From the NCBI GenBank assembly GCA_043813895.1, contig JBDRKQ010000120.1, positions 1 to 22,315 of the forward strand: a stretch of 22,315 bases of DNA, in the 5' to 3' direction. The notes below the pieces were generated by a model. The model worked only from the letters and a program-made list of their open reading frames with translations. It was not told the origin of the DNA and searched no databases. This DNA is from CAZTAR01 sp043813895. Its GTDB lineage: Bacteria; Planctomycetota; Phycisphaerae; UBA1845; UTPLA1. Both the position numbers and the translations under genes were made by a program. Positions 22,304 to 22,315 of the stretch are shown here, piece after piece. Within the stretch, counting starts at the first letter, position 1; each line of letters opens with the position of its first letter.

Positions 22304-22315
22304 ATGACATTTGCA
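22304..22315 (+). CDS. possible start of a gene cut by the window edge
   Basis: ATG at 22304 follows GGAG (22294-22297) at six bases, and a TACGAT (22257-22262) could be a -10. Only four codons are inside the window, so the product cannot be named. Confidence 0.25.

Overview
The window reads as a stretch of bacterial chromosome, GC-rich, mostly housekeeping genes separated by unusually repeat-rich gaps. The likely source is a planctomycete (Planctomycetota, perhaps the Phycisphaerae side). The reasons are a prolipoprotein transferase with a long charged insertion, acidic tail-anchored proteins of no known family, scattered single-gene units instead of long operons, and intergenic palindromes of a kind I associate with planctomycete genomes. 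This assignment is an inference from memory; no marker gene settles it.

Layout. 1-2203: panC (pantothenate synthesis) and lgt (lipoprotein maturation). 2204-2575: a decayed transposase tail. 2576-5603: an acidic tail-anchored protein on the minus strand, then rsmE (16S rRNA methylation) converging on hom (homoserine dehydrogenase). 5604-7340: a second acidic tail-anchored protein and a helical protein of unknown function, behind a sigma-28-like promoter. 7341-11535: a radical SAM protein, an alpha/beta hydrolase and metG. 11536-15276: a methyltransferase remnant, a CPBP-type membrane protein with an altered active site, nadE (NAD synthesis) and a phage-CII-like regulator. 15277-21482: rsmA, a hotdog thioesterase, mnmE, a HAD hydrolase and typA. 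21573-22315: the 3' half of a tRNA-Arg(CCT) gene next to about 680 bases of decayed sequence, which looks like the end of an integrated element extending beyond the window.

Translation and RNA modification dominate the recognisable functions (rsmE, metG, rsmA, mnmE, typA), with cofactor and amino-acid synthesis (panC, hom, nadE) and lipoprotein processing. Most genes have their own Shine-Dalgarno sequence and a gap in front. The likeliest co-transcribed pair is 5980-6651 with 6726-7340.

Two signals go beyond gene content. First, both acidic tail-anchored proteins are preceded by the same bipartite promoter-like element: a TMAAG-type -35, exactly 12 bases, then a perfect GCCGATAA, 51-59 bases ahead of the start codon. 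This suggests one sigma-28 (FliA/WhiG-type) regulon. Second, nearly every larger gap carries hairpins from at least four families. Copies keep a common loop or core while both arms of the stem change together, as expected if the folded form, not the sequence, is preserved.
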